Of a stretch of DNA of 64,000 nt, positions 34,552 to 46,896 are shown piece after piece. The translations under genes and the position numbers were made by a program. The stretch lies in NCBI GenBank assembly GCA_020081605.1, contig JAHREC010000049.1:992001-1056000 (forward strand). The letters are read 5' to 3'. The notes under the pieces were generated by a model. That model searched no databases. It had not been told where the DNA came from and saw nothing but the letters and a program-made list of their open reading frames with translations. This DNA is from Albifimbria verrucaria. Its lineage: Eukaryota > Ascomycota > Sordariomycetes > Hypocreales > Stachybotryaceae. Numbering within the stretch: the stretch's first letter is position 1; each line of letters opens with the position of its first letter.

Positions 34552-37500
34552 AGAATCATGGATAAAATCACCTTCATGGAGAGAATCGGGATATCACTCG
34601 ATTTGAGAGATAAAACCACTCCCAACGAGGCCATTGGGCGTCGTCATGTGGACCATACAGAGCGAAGCGATCGATGCCATTGTGCATTTTATACGGAGAA
34701 CGCCCAACCGGAGTGATTGATGCCATTGTGCAACGACAACACTACCGTCCACGACAAGAAGATTAGTCTAGTACGAAAACGATTGTGGTAGCCTGCAACA
34801 TTTCACTGACATATCAGCGACAGTTATGCACGGAGCTGTGTTCGAGAAGCCGGGGTATCGGATACCAATGTGGTTTGCCTCTGAGCACATGAGAAGTGTA
34901 ATTTACCAGGTATATCTCAGTAGACTTCGTATAATAAACAAATATTTCATGAATTCTTGCTTTGGTAGGACTCTCATATCTAATGTGAACTCTTGATAGC
35001 CATTCTTCGAGCTGTAGTCTAACACTGAAGCATCTGATCTGACTCCACCACGGTGTCACTCCAACTTTGACTCAGGCGTCTAAACAGATGAGTGGAATTA
35101 AGGTCGAGACTCGCATAACAAGTTGGATAATTTACTGCAAAGTCTAATAGCTTCCATCCATAAAGGTGCTCAGCATGATCTCATTAGTAATGGTGGTATG
35201 ATTCCTGCTTCCTCCCTAAGTTTGGCTGCCACTGCCAGCCACCTGCTGTGAACGTTTATTTTTATATTCCTTTGTAGAGCATAATAAAGATCAGTCACGC
35301 AAGAAGGAGTTGATAAGAGGGTAAAAAGAAAAGAAAAAACATCAGCAACGTAGGACATGTGCGTATTGACATTCTCGTTGCAGTTTCCACCGACCATTTT
35401 GCGAAATACGTAGGGCAATGTGTCACATATATTATCAACAGCACCTACGCCAGCCCTATACTAACAGCTGAATCTTGCCAGAAGCCAGGGCTCACGAGGC
35501 TGATTCGTGAGAAAGTACCGGTAATACCATGCCATGCATACAACACTTACCTGAGTTGATCTTGGCTTCAAGCCTCGAAAATGGGGTTGATTAACTACAG
35601 AACAGGGCAGCCACTCAGTCAAACATCATAAAAGATGAATGGAAAGAGAATGGACAACACGTCGGCGTGAATTTGAGCTTAGAAAAAACACATCGTTGTA
35701 GGAAATCGTGTCTTTATGTCAACGGCTAGATCGGTGCGGCTGTCGCACATCGATTACAAGTGGCGTGCGAGGACAGGAAGCAGATTAGCGACAAGAGCTA
35801 ACCAAAGTCCCATAGGCCTCGAATATCCAAATTAAGAAATAATGCCTATCTAAGGTAAATACTCAGCTACGCACACAACTTACCACATATCAAAGGTGAA
35901 CTACGGAATAATACTGCAATCAACTCCAAAGGTTGACAGTCGTTGTGTGAAGTCCAGTTCCCTCAATAGGTAGGGATGACAAGCTTATAGATTCCTACGT
36001 CACGTTTTCGTGTAACGCTATCGGGTCCGGGTATTATGCCTTGTAGAGATGACACTTATGTTTCGCAGGGTTCTTGGCGAACTCCACCTAAAGGAGGAGT
36101 TTCAACTCAACCGAAGAAATTCGGACGTCGTATCGCCAAGGAACGCCATGTTCGGTCGCACAATGGCTTCGAACGTGAACAGGCGAGACCCCAACCCTCA
36201 CCGTCTCGGTATCAGTGGCTAGCATGGCAGCAGGTTTCAAGCACACTCAGGCTTTCTCGAGCGGTGCTTCCCCTTTGTTTGAACGCCTTGCGGAGCAGAC
36301 ACTTATCTGCGCACCATACTGCAGTTGGTTGGATGTTCCGCATCCGCATATTGGCCGGTATAACATAGTAATTGGGCTGCCTATGTTAGTCCGGGCAATT
36401 GGCCGAGCCTCGCAGATCAATCTCTGCAGACTCGCAGCCAACAAGCAATACGACGCAGAACCATTAAGAGCCAGTGTTAAGATCACAGCGTACCTTCAAT
36501 GTAACACAGGCCCAGTGAAACCCGGCCGAACCAGGCCCTGATACACTCAAACCAACCACACAATATGCGTTCTCCACGTTCCGAATCTGGCCTATTCATT
36601 TCCCATTTGAGCATAACAAAGCGAGTGCCACGCTGGCGAACGAGCTCGAAGAGCATCGCTGTTATTCTTGTTTTTCGTTCGTTTGTCCCGCCCCCTCCAT
36701 GCACGAGACGCGCTGCAGGCCAACGAAAGCCTTGGCCAACTGTGACATGGAGCCAGGATGCCACATGGCCAGCCCATCTCCTCCACCCATATCCGATGTC
36801 GTAGTCACACCCGAGACGGCCGATATTCTTTCAATCGAGTCGTTGGCAAGTTATCACCAACGGTAGAAGTTCCCGCGATCTGCGAACCAACAAGGACGCA
36901 AATCGACGCTCGTTGTGCCATATTTCATGAACCAACCAGCATATAAACCTTGCGATGCCCGTTCTACCCAATCGAGTATGATATGCGAGAGGGAAAATAG
37001 GCTCGGATTGCCGTAGTACGAGCCGTGCTCGCGACATACGCACGTATCGGGTACATGTGGTGGTGGCATGATCCTCTGCATCATCCCTGAAGATGGCTTT
37101 GTCAAGAAAAGGCTGAGGCCAACCTCACCATTTGATTGGGCATAAATGGATGGTCGATTATGCCGGAGATTGAGACCCTTCACCAACAGCGTCTAAGAAT
37201 GGCAGCCATGTCCGTGAAGGGCTGGCACTGGCCTCTACATGCGAAGAAGCCACGTTCATCCAAGGCTGATGCACCCCATTGCTTCCACCACATCACATCG
37301 GGCATGAAGGAACATCACCCTCCCTATCTCTAGGGACCTCCTACCTCATTACATGGCACATTACTCTCCGCTTGACTAGCTCCGTGCGCCAAGTATCACG
37401 GGAGTGGCTTGGGCTAGCCATCCTGCGGCCCAGTGCATTTGGTCGATGCAACGGCTCCTTTAAATGATGACCCGCTCATCACCAAGCCACAGCGGCCGTA

Positions 37501-40500
37501 ACGCCCTTGTACGTTCCGAATGTACAGTACAATCGCGGAATGTTGACAAAGAAGCCTATTGAAGTCGGTGAGAGAGAGGCATGTTGGTCCAACTGTCCTA
37601 CGAGTGGAGCAAAGGAGTACCATGTCATTCAATAGTTTGGGATAAACAGCGCACGGTGTATTTACTTTGGACATGCTCCTCGTTATGAGGCAGAATTGAA
37701 TACGAACCAAGAAATAGAACAGGTTCCGTCATAGGCCATGTGGAAGCCGTCTGATGGCGTTCGTAGCTGTACGCTTACAGACGGTTATCAGCCTCTCCAA
37801 CAAACATGGGACACACTTCTCTATTTTAGTAATATCGACGCCTCTTAAGCACCTGGCGGGCTGGATGTAATATCGGTGGCCTAAAAGAAACTACAACCCC
37901 CATCACCGAGATGCATGGTGGAGGCTGCAGGCTTGATCAGCAACCGCGCGCAGGCCACGCGACGAGGGCTGTCATGGGATTGCCGTGCGCAGAGTCTCGT
38001 GCTTGGGAAGGGTCCGCCCATGCTGCTGTATTACGGTCAGTCGTGTACTCGTACAGTGCACGGGGTCGCTTGACAATGACGAAGCAGGCAGGCCGAACCT
38101 GTAGGATCATGGAAGACGCATGGTGGGCGATCATGGCGCTTGCCTGTATGCACGAAGCTCGGACTAGACTGTCATACAAAGGATGGGGCAATGTCCTTTT
38201 CAGCGGCTTGACGAGGAACGATGCCTAAATTCGATGTGGAAGCGGCTCCTGCGTACATGAGGAACTATATTTGCTCCTGGTCTGTGCAGATAGTCAAGAT
38301 AGAGTAGAGCAGATCGGTGTCACTCTGCTGCAAGCAACCACCCCAAGGCGGACAGATGATGATTCAAGCTGCAAGCGATGTATCGATGGTTTGCGACCTA
38401 CCTCTACTGCAGAGAATCATAAACAGTCTACAGCGTTGTCTTGGCACCGCGAGAACGGATGACGGCCAATATAGCGGAAACCTGTCCTAGAAACGAAAGG
38501 CCCGTGATTTCCGGGCAAATGAAAGAGCGGCGCCATGGAGTTAACATCTGCCGCCGCTCGACATGAGTAACGAAGACCGATGTCCGGGCTCGCTGACTGC
38601 ATGCCAGGTTACAGCCACCGCTCTCAGGAACCACACTGGTCAGCATGCTTGTGGCTCCATACAATTGACCAACCATCTGCTTCGGACAGCGTACGACACC
38701 GGAAAGAGACCGAAAATCACGAGCAATTCTCTCTTCCTCTGCCGACCAACTGCATCAGCAAGACCCCTTGACCGGTTCATAGTGTCGTATCGGTGATGTA
38801 TCACGCCAGCCGAAACCCTTGCGCACAACAGCATTGCGTGTCAAAGCTGGTCTATACCTGCCATCCCATATTGCGGAGTGAGCATCTCTCTCCCTCACAA
38901 CCAACCTCAACCCCTCCCTTGCTTCAGGCGCCTTGGCTGGCCCCACCCTGCCAGACCGTTTTCGAAGGCGGGTAAAGACCTTCCAGATCCGGGTGGAGCC
39001 GCCGCCAAGCCAGGCATGGTAAAGTAGGCTGACGATGGACAAGGCAGGCGACAGGCCTGCCATGTGGTGTGCTTTTTCCGCTAGAAGAAGGCTAACGGGG
39101 TTTGCGGGCTCCTGTGACGGGTGAGGGAAAAGAAGCAAAGGAAAAGAATATGATACGTCCTTGTGGGCAGGCAAGGCGAAGCAGACAAGGCTCCGTAGTC
39201 ACCTCTGAACCCTGACCCACACGGCTGGCCGCAACTCGGAATTACCGCCGCAAAAGTGAGTCCGTAAAACTGTTAATCTTCATCTCTCATGCCTCCGCCC
39301 TGGCCAGCTCTGGTTCTGCTTAGAAGGCTCAAGAAGTTTGGTTCGTTAAATGAGATGGTGGACTGGATGCGAATGCGGTCAGCTGAACGAGATGCCATAG
39401 TTTAGCCCGCTCGTGCTGCGCTTCAGCCTCCTGGAATAATTTTGATCGCTGCTTGCATGCTGCTGTGAGCACTGAGTGGCCTTTCCTCCTGTGCCGTGGT
39501 GGATCAATGGCCTGTGTGGACCCCGAGCGACACGAGATGAGTTTAGAACTAGTCGCTTAAACGCCCATGGCTGTCTCTGTAACAGCCGTGTTCGATTGAA
39601 ACATTGGGTTTATGCGGCCGACACGACGACCGATATCAACGAGAGGCCGATGGCTCCTCCTCGAGTTTGGGGTCCTGTGCAGCATCCCTTGTAGCAAATC
39701 TTGTGACTGACTCAATCCACTGTCACCATAGACATCTATTGGCGCTCTTAGATTGATCCCCGTTTAGCGTTTGCAAGGAGAGAAACGAACGTGGAACTGA
39801 CCAGTCAAGTAATGAGGAAAAAAGCGCACAGTTCGCGGCGAGAGCCTCGTGGAGCGCAGGTCGAGCACGTCAAGCTATCTTCCTCCTCCACTCAATATGC
39901 ATCGTGTAACCAGTAATGATGACCTCAGACGCGTGTTCATCAAACGTCTACGGTGGACCTGCAATTGCCGAAGCGTTAGGTTGATACTAGACGCCTTGAG
40001 CAGGATCCCACTCACATAGACACACAGACTCACACTACGGCGGCAGATGTGTGTGCCCCATCCCCACACGGCTGGTGGGACGTACCGCTCCCTTTCGTCT
40101 GACCATGAGCGGGCTGGGCCGAGGACAAGTCGCATGCAGTGTGTGCCCTTGAGATCTTCTGAGGGAAAATGCTACATCGCTTAAAGCGCCACAACGGTTC
40201 GATTGTTCATGCCCGAGCTGCAAGGACAAAAGACCAACACACACATCGCCAGAATCGTGCATACGCAGCACCCTTCCCCTCTAGTGAGAGAGACCCTGCT
40301 GCATAGTCGTGTGTCTGTACTCAGCAAGCACGTACGTTGTCTTTGCCACCAAAAGAGGCGAGTTACCATGCGCGGCTTGTCAATATGTTGGCAGAACCGA
40401 GCTTTGAACCATGAACCGGGGCCATCCCCGGCACGAATCTGCGCACATAACAGAGGATAATCCGTACGCAAACCCACAATTCAAAGGCAGGTCAGCACAG

Positions 40501-43500
40501 TGGGCGTGCCTTGCAAGAAGAGGACCGCAGTAAGCGACCATTCGCTGATCTGCTGGGTTTTCAGCGAATGGAATCGTGCGGACGCCATGGCGGCGAGATC
40601 GACGAGGATCTGCCCTATAGGCGTGGCTAGAAATACCAAGTGGAACTGTTTGCGCAAGTCAGGTGATGGGCAGCTAACGCTTGCCAGCAAAGCAATTCGG
40701 AAGATGCATGAAATGCAGCTCCAGAACAGGCTTCTCGGGGAGGGTCCCCTACTAGCCTCGCTCTAGACGTGCCACCCCTGTTGGTAGTGTCGGGGCAGAA
40801 AGGGCCAGAGGGAGCGACGGAATTTGCCGCTGCCTTCAAATCACTGCTTGCCGTGGGGATTGACTCCTGGTCGTTTCGACATGGCGGTGACCAAACCCTA
40901 GTCTGAGGCCGTTAGCTGCGGCGGCATGGTCGATCATCAGGGATAAGCCCTTCGAGGAGGGGTTGGTCCTGGTAAGAATTGTTCCAGGCGTCGTTCGTAC
41001 GTATGTGCGTCAGCATTCTACACGAACCAACTCTCAAGTCATCTCTTTAGCGTTGTAACACAATACGTGGGTCCTCGGGGTATGTATGTACTGCCTGTCT
41101 CTGTGGCCTCGGCGTAGGCGTGCCGGGATAGCCTCATTGGCATATGTCACCGTAGTCGGCGTTTTAGCGCCAGTGAGACTCAACGGCTCGGCATCGATAG
41201 CCTTGCTCCCGAAGCGGCACTACGGGTTGCCGTACAGCAGTCGTAACTACGCCAGTGCCGATCTTGACATATGCTCGTTTGACTTACATTGTCCTCAGTA
41301 AGCGGGGGCAGGATTTTGACATGCATGACGGCCTGCCTATCCCATACGTTTTGGAGGATTATTTGCGGAAAGCCTCTGGAGCTACTGCAAGCATCGACAA
41401 AGCATTGAGACGATCCAGCTTAAGCTCGGCCAAGCCGTCACCGACCGAAATGCGACATCCACCGTTGGTTTTCTCTCCTACGTTTGTGGCAGAAGCCCCG
41501 TCGCCGGACCTGAGTGAGATAGAGAGAAATGGGTGAAGATGGTTGGTTCTCAGTACAACAAACATGGTCTTATTTGGATAGTCCAACAGGTGACTACGCA
41601 CATTGCAGGAAGGCCTGAACCCTTGAAGCTGCTTCGCGTAGCACGGTGACTTCGCCTAGATGCACAGGCATGAGTTCGTAAAGCAAGACGCAGCCGGCTT
41701 TGGGGTGCAGGTGGCACGCACAGTACAGGATTGTAGCCGTGTGTCGGTGTTTTCACCCTTTACTCTCCGCCCCTTGCACAATGTGAGGCATTCGGTTAAC
41801 CAACCTAGGAATGTAAGTCCGGAACTCGCTCGGGCACTGCCAGTCCACTTCTATAGGTTCGACGGGCTTCGACGGGGTCACTCCACCAAATGCGATATTG
41901 TTTGCCTGTTTGAGCGTAGGCCACGGCGGCCGAAAAGGGCAAGCCCTTTGCGTTACAATGGCGGCCAAGCAGATTTCCGATCGTGCATGTGGACAATACA
42001 CCTTTGTTAAAACAAGTAAAATAGCCCATAATTGGGCTCCGGCGGGACCTGCCTTTGCACGGACAAGAGACCCTGCCGATGGTACTGTAGAAGCCCCTGC
42101 AACCAAGACTGACTGACACACACAACAAAGTATGTTGCTCACGAGCACCTGTCTCGAGCGAGAGCCACGTCCTGGCGGGGGAGAGGCGGAGACATCTGTT
42201 GAACAGCTCATCTGCCCTGTCGGCCACCGGTAGGAGCCTGCCGTTCTCCTACTCATTCCTGGACGCTTTCTTCTTCAAGCGTGTTCTCCGTAGGACCCCG
42301 GACGAGCGGCATGACATCCATCAACAACAGCATAACCGTAGATGGAACGGCACGTCAAAGCCGGGGGAGGGCGTGTGCTGAGCTGCGGAGTGCGTGAGAA
42401 AGTGAAAGGGAGGGAGGGAAGCAGGGAGAGGGAGAGGGGGCTGATTGCGAGAGCGATTGCCTTCTGGGCGTCTTCTGGGCTGGCAGCAGCGGCGTCTTGC
42501 AGGGCCGAATCGAAGTTGCAGCCAAGGCGATAAAAGACAAAAAGGCTTTTTGAAAGGTGGATGAGGATGAGAGCCCCCTTGTCCCGCTGCAGACGACTCC
42601 ACCCACCCCTTGGAACCTGAAGCCCACTCCGCATTTTCGCACAGCGCTGAGGGCCTCTTTTCTTTTCATTATCCCTTTGTTGGTCGAGCATTGTGGTGAG
42701 AGACTTTGCAAGACGGGCGATTGAGGGCGACGCAGCTGTGCGCATGAAGAAGGACGTGAGCGGAGGAGGGAGCGGAGTAGGAAGAGGGCACTGGCGCTGC
42801 AATGATCCATGCATCATCGCCTTGCACCCCTACCTTCTACCTTCTGCCCTCTCTTCCTTTTGCTGTTCCTTTTCCATTTCCCCTTCCTTTTCCCTTTTCC
42901 CATCGAGTTTCCTCCCCCTGCCGCTTCCAGTGCCTTGCCCTACTGAGAACGAGGGCCCTGTTCATAATGGTGGTGGTATGTACGGAGTACTGTGCTGGGA
43001 CACGTACTTTGGTACAGCACCGTGCTCTGTACTCTGTACATTCCTCCCAATAGAGTATTTCGTGTCGGTGACGAAACCTGCATCGAGCGAGTCTCTGGGT
43101 GTCCACTGGCAGGCAGGAGATGTATTCTTGGCTTCGTCTTGATGAATCGTCTTTTTCTTTTCTTTTTCCTCTTCTTCCTTTTGTTCTTCTTTCTTTCTTT
43201 CCTTCCCGCCCGCTTTTGCTTGCTTTTTTAAAAAACGTCCGTCAATCGGTTAGCTAGATGAACCAACCAGCAGCTGGAGAAGGAAAGGAGAGGATCGACC
43301 CGTCGGATTTTCCATTAATTAATTAATTTATGTATTTAAACTTGGGCTAAAAATTGACTGACGCCTTCCAACGCTTCCTCCCCGCAAAGCCAAGGTTGCA
43401 GGTACCTCGGGCACCACGCCAGGCAGGACCAGTAAGGCCAGGTACCTCCCCAAGGTAGGGCGAGTGACCTAGAGATACAGCTATCAGACAGCTACATAAC

Positions 43501-44281
43501 GTTACTAGTCCAGCGCGGTGCACTGCAGCGCAGTATCACTGTACATGCAGTACCTACAGAAGCCCCCACCCCCTGTCAATACAGGCAATGCACCTTGACC
43601 TTGTTTGGCCCCATCCATCCCATCCCACGCCCCTCCCCTAACCGACCTACATTGTACCCTCTAGCGCACTCCGTACCCGTCTGGGCGCTACTTTGCTGGT
43701 GTGGAGACGTCCAACGCCAAACACCAGTGACTTATTTCGAGCCGTCCCCATTTCAAATATCCACCTGCGTTTCCCTTTTATCTGCCATCATCACAGGTAT
43801 TCATCTCCTCTGCACTCCAACAGTCGACCATCTCCACATCAAAAGCCACCCGCTACGCATCTCCCACTTTGTCGCTCTAATCTGCTGCATTGGAGCATTC
43901 GGCTTCTTCCTTTATCATCGACGGCTGCATCATCCTGTTCCCTTCTCCTCGCGTGCGCTCCGATTCCGCCCACCAAGCTAGACAACGTTGAGCTACGTTC
44001 CATCGATATCATCGAGACTACCACTCGAACATGTTTTCGAAATAAGCGCGACCTCATCTACCTCGGAAAATACTCATTGGCGGTGGTCGTGTCCTGATAC
44101 TCCCCACGCCCGATCATCTACACCTCCCATCAGCTCGCTTGAACCAACGGGTTTCCAGCCTGTTCTCTCCCATCCTCCAACCACACATTAATACCATTGT
44201 TCGCACGTCGGGTGCCATCACCTGACGTCGCGACAAACCTTCGCCAAGACGGCGTCTCCGCGGCAAGGTGACTTCCACGAC
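34552..44281. other. Gene-poor stretch without supportable genes
   Basis: Almost 10 kb in which no open frame shows a recognisable domain, conserved splice structure or coding-like composition. From 34.6 to about 36 kb it is AT-rich. From 36 to 42.3 kb GC is moderate and frames are short on both strands. From 42.3 to 44.2 kb it becomes pyrimidine-rich (notably T/C tract 43140-43230), has two AGGTACCT palindromes (43400-43407, 43440-43447) and an ATTAATTAATTAATT tract at about 43313-43328, and probably includes the leader of the gene at 44282. No transposon protein, tandem array or RNA gene was recognised. Confidence 0.45.
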
Positions 44282-45521
44282 ATGGCAATGGATGCGTTGA
44301 AGAATCTCACCAAAAACATCCCTGACTGGCAGGTTCGTCTTGAAGACTTGAGCAACCAGATCGACAAGCGCCAGGCCGAGCTGGCTGCTGTGTCGGCTGC
44401 CGAATCCAAGGGCTCTGACGTCAGATCATTGCGAAACACGGGCTCGACAGAATCGCTCAAACCTAAGGACGATGGCCCTCTGCACTTCTCCCCAGAGTCC
44501 GAGCTAGCCGCGCTTCCCGGTATCACCACAGAGGGATCGTCCGCGCAACCCGCCAAGCAAACCACACCACCGCGAAGCTCACAAGCTCCTCACGCCGCTG
44601 GTCCTACCGAAGATGCGACCAGTCCCACGAGGTCGCAGAAGCAAGCACGTGAATCCGCGGCGGCAGCGATGGCCGCTCACTCGCGCGCCGCCGCACATGC
44701 CAATAAACGTCATCGTTCAGCCTCGCTGATGTCGGCCGAAGGGCCCTTCCTACATATCGAACGCGAAATGCAATCATAGTATACTACGATAGCTATGTTC
44801 AGAAATTCTTCGACGATCTAGTACGTTTTGTCTCGTCAAGTAGGAACCTGATGCGAAAGGCGAAGATGGCTGCCAAGGTGGCACATATCAAACGACTGGC
44901 TGAGCTTGAGGTGCCTGAGGATGACAATAGTGGCGATGAGAGGAGCGGAATCGAAGCATTGCCATCGTTGCGATACATGAGCTCCCGCCGATTCGGACCT
45001 ATGGGTGCTTTGGGTAGGGCCGGCTTCGGAGCCGCAAGCCTGGGCGACCAGACTCCTGATGTCTACGATACATTGGACAAGTCTCTGGAACTAGTGCAGA
45101 GTACTTGCGAGCATGGTGCCCACCAGTTTCTGAGGGACGCTGATTGTAATGACGAGCTCAAGAAGATCCAGCAGCGCATGGCCGAGGTCCTAGAACTTGC
45201 TGCCAAGGAAATGGAGCGTGTTGAACGGGAGGAGCCAGAACTTGCCAAGGAGACGGGGAGGCGGGAAAGGTTCGAACCATGCGGCCGATTAGCATGAGGA
45301 GGGAGCTGTCGGCTAGCCAAAAAGAAGGGCTCCTGCTGGCTAAGGATGATAACACTACCATCGAGGCGGCGAAGCTGGAACCAACCAAAAGTGGGGTATT
45401 CCAGGCCACCACTCCGTGTCAGATTGATGCCATCGAACCGGATGAGGGTATCGAGATGAACCAGGATCTCCCGGCCTTGCAATATCGATCCACGCGACAA
45501 ATGAGAGCTCGCGCTGCGTAG
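44282..45521 (+). CDS. Conserved ascomycete protein of unknown function
   Basis: I do not recognise a named family. The protein starts MAMDALKNLTKNIPDWQVRL with a short amphipathic/coiled region to about residue 40, then a Ser/Pro/Ala-rich disordered stretch with a HANKRHRSASLMSAEG basic patch, then a folded helical core (VYYDSYVQKFFDDLVRFVSS, RNLMRKAKMAAKVAHIKRL), a second helical block (LDKSLELVQSTCEHGAHQFL) and a final segment ending RSTRQMRARAA. Two missing bases are apparent, at the GGGCCC of 44741-44746 and near AACC at 45275-45278; restoring both gives exactly 413 residues without introns. No signal peptide or membrane helix is present, so a cytosolic or nuclear location is likely. Confidence 0.7.
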
Positions 45522-46896
45522 AGCTTCCGACGAGCCTCGGTACTTCTGAGAATGTTTTATTTTCTACCGCTTCTTCTACGAAATCCCGTACGCATGGCTG
45601 CATGTGAATATTTCAACGTCGAGGAGTTGTTGGAGCGAAGCATCTCAAAATTGGTAACTCGCATATATATCGACTAGATGTGGTCGATATCACAGCGACT
45701 CCCATCCGGCACTGATGGAGACGTCACAACGAGAATGGTGTATCTACATAGGGAGCTTTGATATCGAAGGGCCCGGATACGTATTCTTGGATAGGTGGCA
45801 ATGTCTTGTCCATGAGACTCATGCCGGTTCAGGAGAATCCTACTTTTCTTTTATAATCCTGCCTATTCATCAGACGAAGAGAGGAATTGTACGTGGAAGA
45901 GCAGGTATCACACGGCATACGACATGGTGGGTTCATGGAATTGGGCCTTGCTTTTGGTGTTGGCATTCCGGGTTGCGGAAAAGTAGCGATGTCAATTTTA
46001 ATCTGCAGGAAGAAGAAAAAAGCCCACGCCGCCTCCACTCATTTGGAATGATTTGGGCGAGCAACACATGCTCGAGGCACAATCGTTGGGAATTGAATGA
46101 ATCTTGACGACTCTGGCGAACATTGACGGGTTTCATTGGGTGACTGGACAATCATTTCTGGAACAGGATTGGCATAGGGAATTGCATATAGTGAGATATG
46201 ATGGCCACTGACCAGCACAGTGAAGTGCTGGCTATGAAATTTGGCCGATTAATGGAAAGATGTTCAAAGTCTACGATGTATGCATGCATAGAAATTGGTA
46301 TTGAATTGGCCTTGCTTGAAATTATATCTACATATCTCATACATGCCATGTGACACGTTTTTGATATCATGGGTTGGTATTGTTAACGGGTGTTTAGTTA
46401 TGCGTAGGTGATACGCTGTTTCTGGTTACCTGAGCAAACAGCCTAACAAAAGACCCATGAAGCACTCGGACAGAGACTGTATGGGCACGTGAACTGACAG
46501 CATCTTTCAACACCTCTTCGTCGTTTAAGGACATGATGCGGGCCGCGAGAAGCTGGGGATTGTGTCCTGGGCTCTGGGCTCTAGGCTCTGGGCTTCAGGC
46601 ACCCCACACGTGGGGCCCCTTCTGTAGGCTTAGCAGCTCCAAATGACGTCCGCGTGCGCTCCCACTCACTAACCTCATCCTCACCACTACCGCATAGCTT
46701 CGCTTTGGACGTACACTCACCGAAGCGTCGCCGCCCAGTGCCATCGCCCGCATGTCGTTCCAAAATGACGTCTGATTCTCACATGCCCCGACGATAGCTG
46801 CTAGTCCTTCTGCACCAGGGGCCACGCTACGCCCAGCTCCTACGGCCGACGACGGACCTTCCTCCCACCACCCACCGACCCCCAACACCCTCCGCC
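45522..46896. other. Intergenic between the unknown gene and vps15
   Basis: About 1.4 kb with no supportable gene. A 130-codon open frame at 45715-46107 (+) lies in the likely 3' region and has no coding character. A short imperfect GGCTCTGGGCTCTAGG repeat lies at about 46565-46590. The last 200 bp before vps15 is C-rich leader-like sequence. Confidence 0.4.

Noticed and set aside
38755..39174. 139-codon minus-strand frame
   Set aside because: No recognisable motif or splice structure; surrounding sequence is equally open in short frames on both strands.
42275..42817. 180-codon minus-strand frame in the gene-poor stretch
   Set aside because: Ser/Pro/Leu-rich string from purine-rich DNA with no motif. 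Overlapping frames of similar length on both strands suggest chance.
45715..46107. 130-codon + strand frame downstream of the unknown gene
   Set aside because: AT-richer, Trp/Cys/His-rich composition unlike neighbouring genes; best read as 3' untranslated or intergenic sequence.
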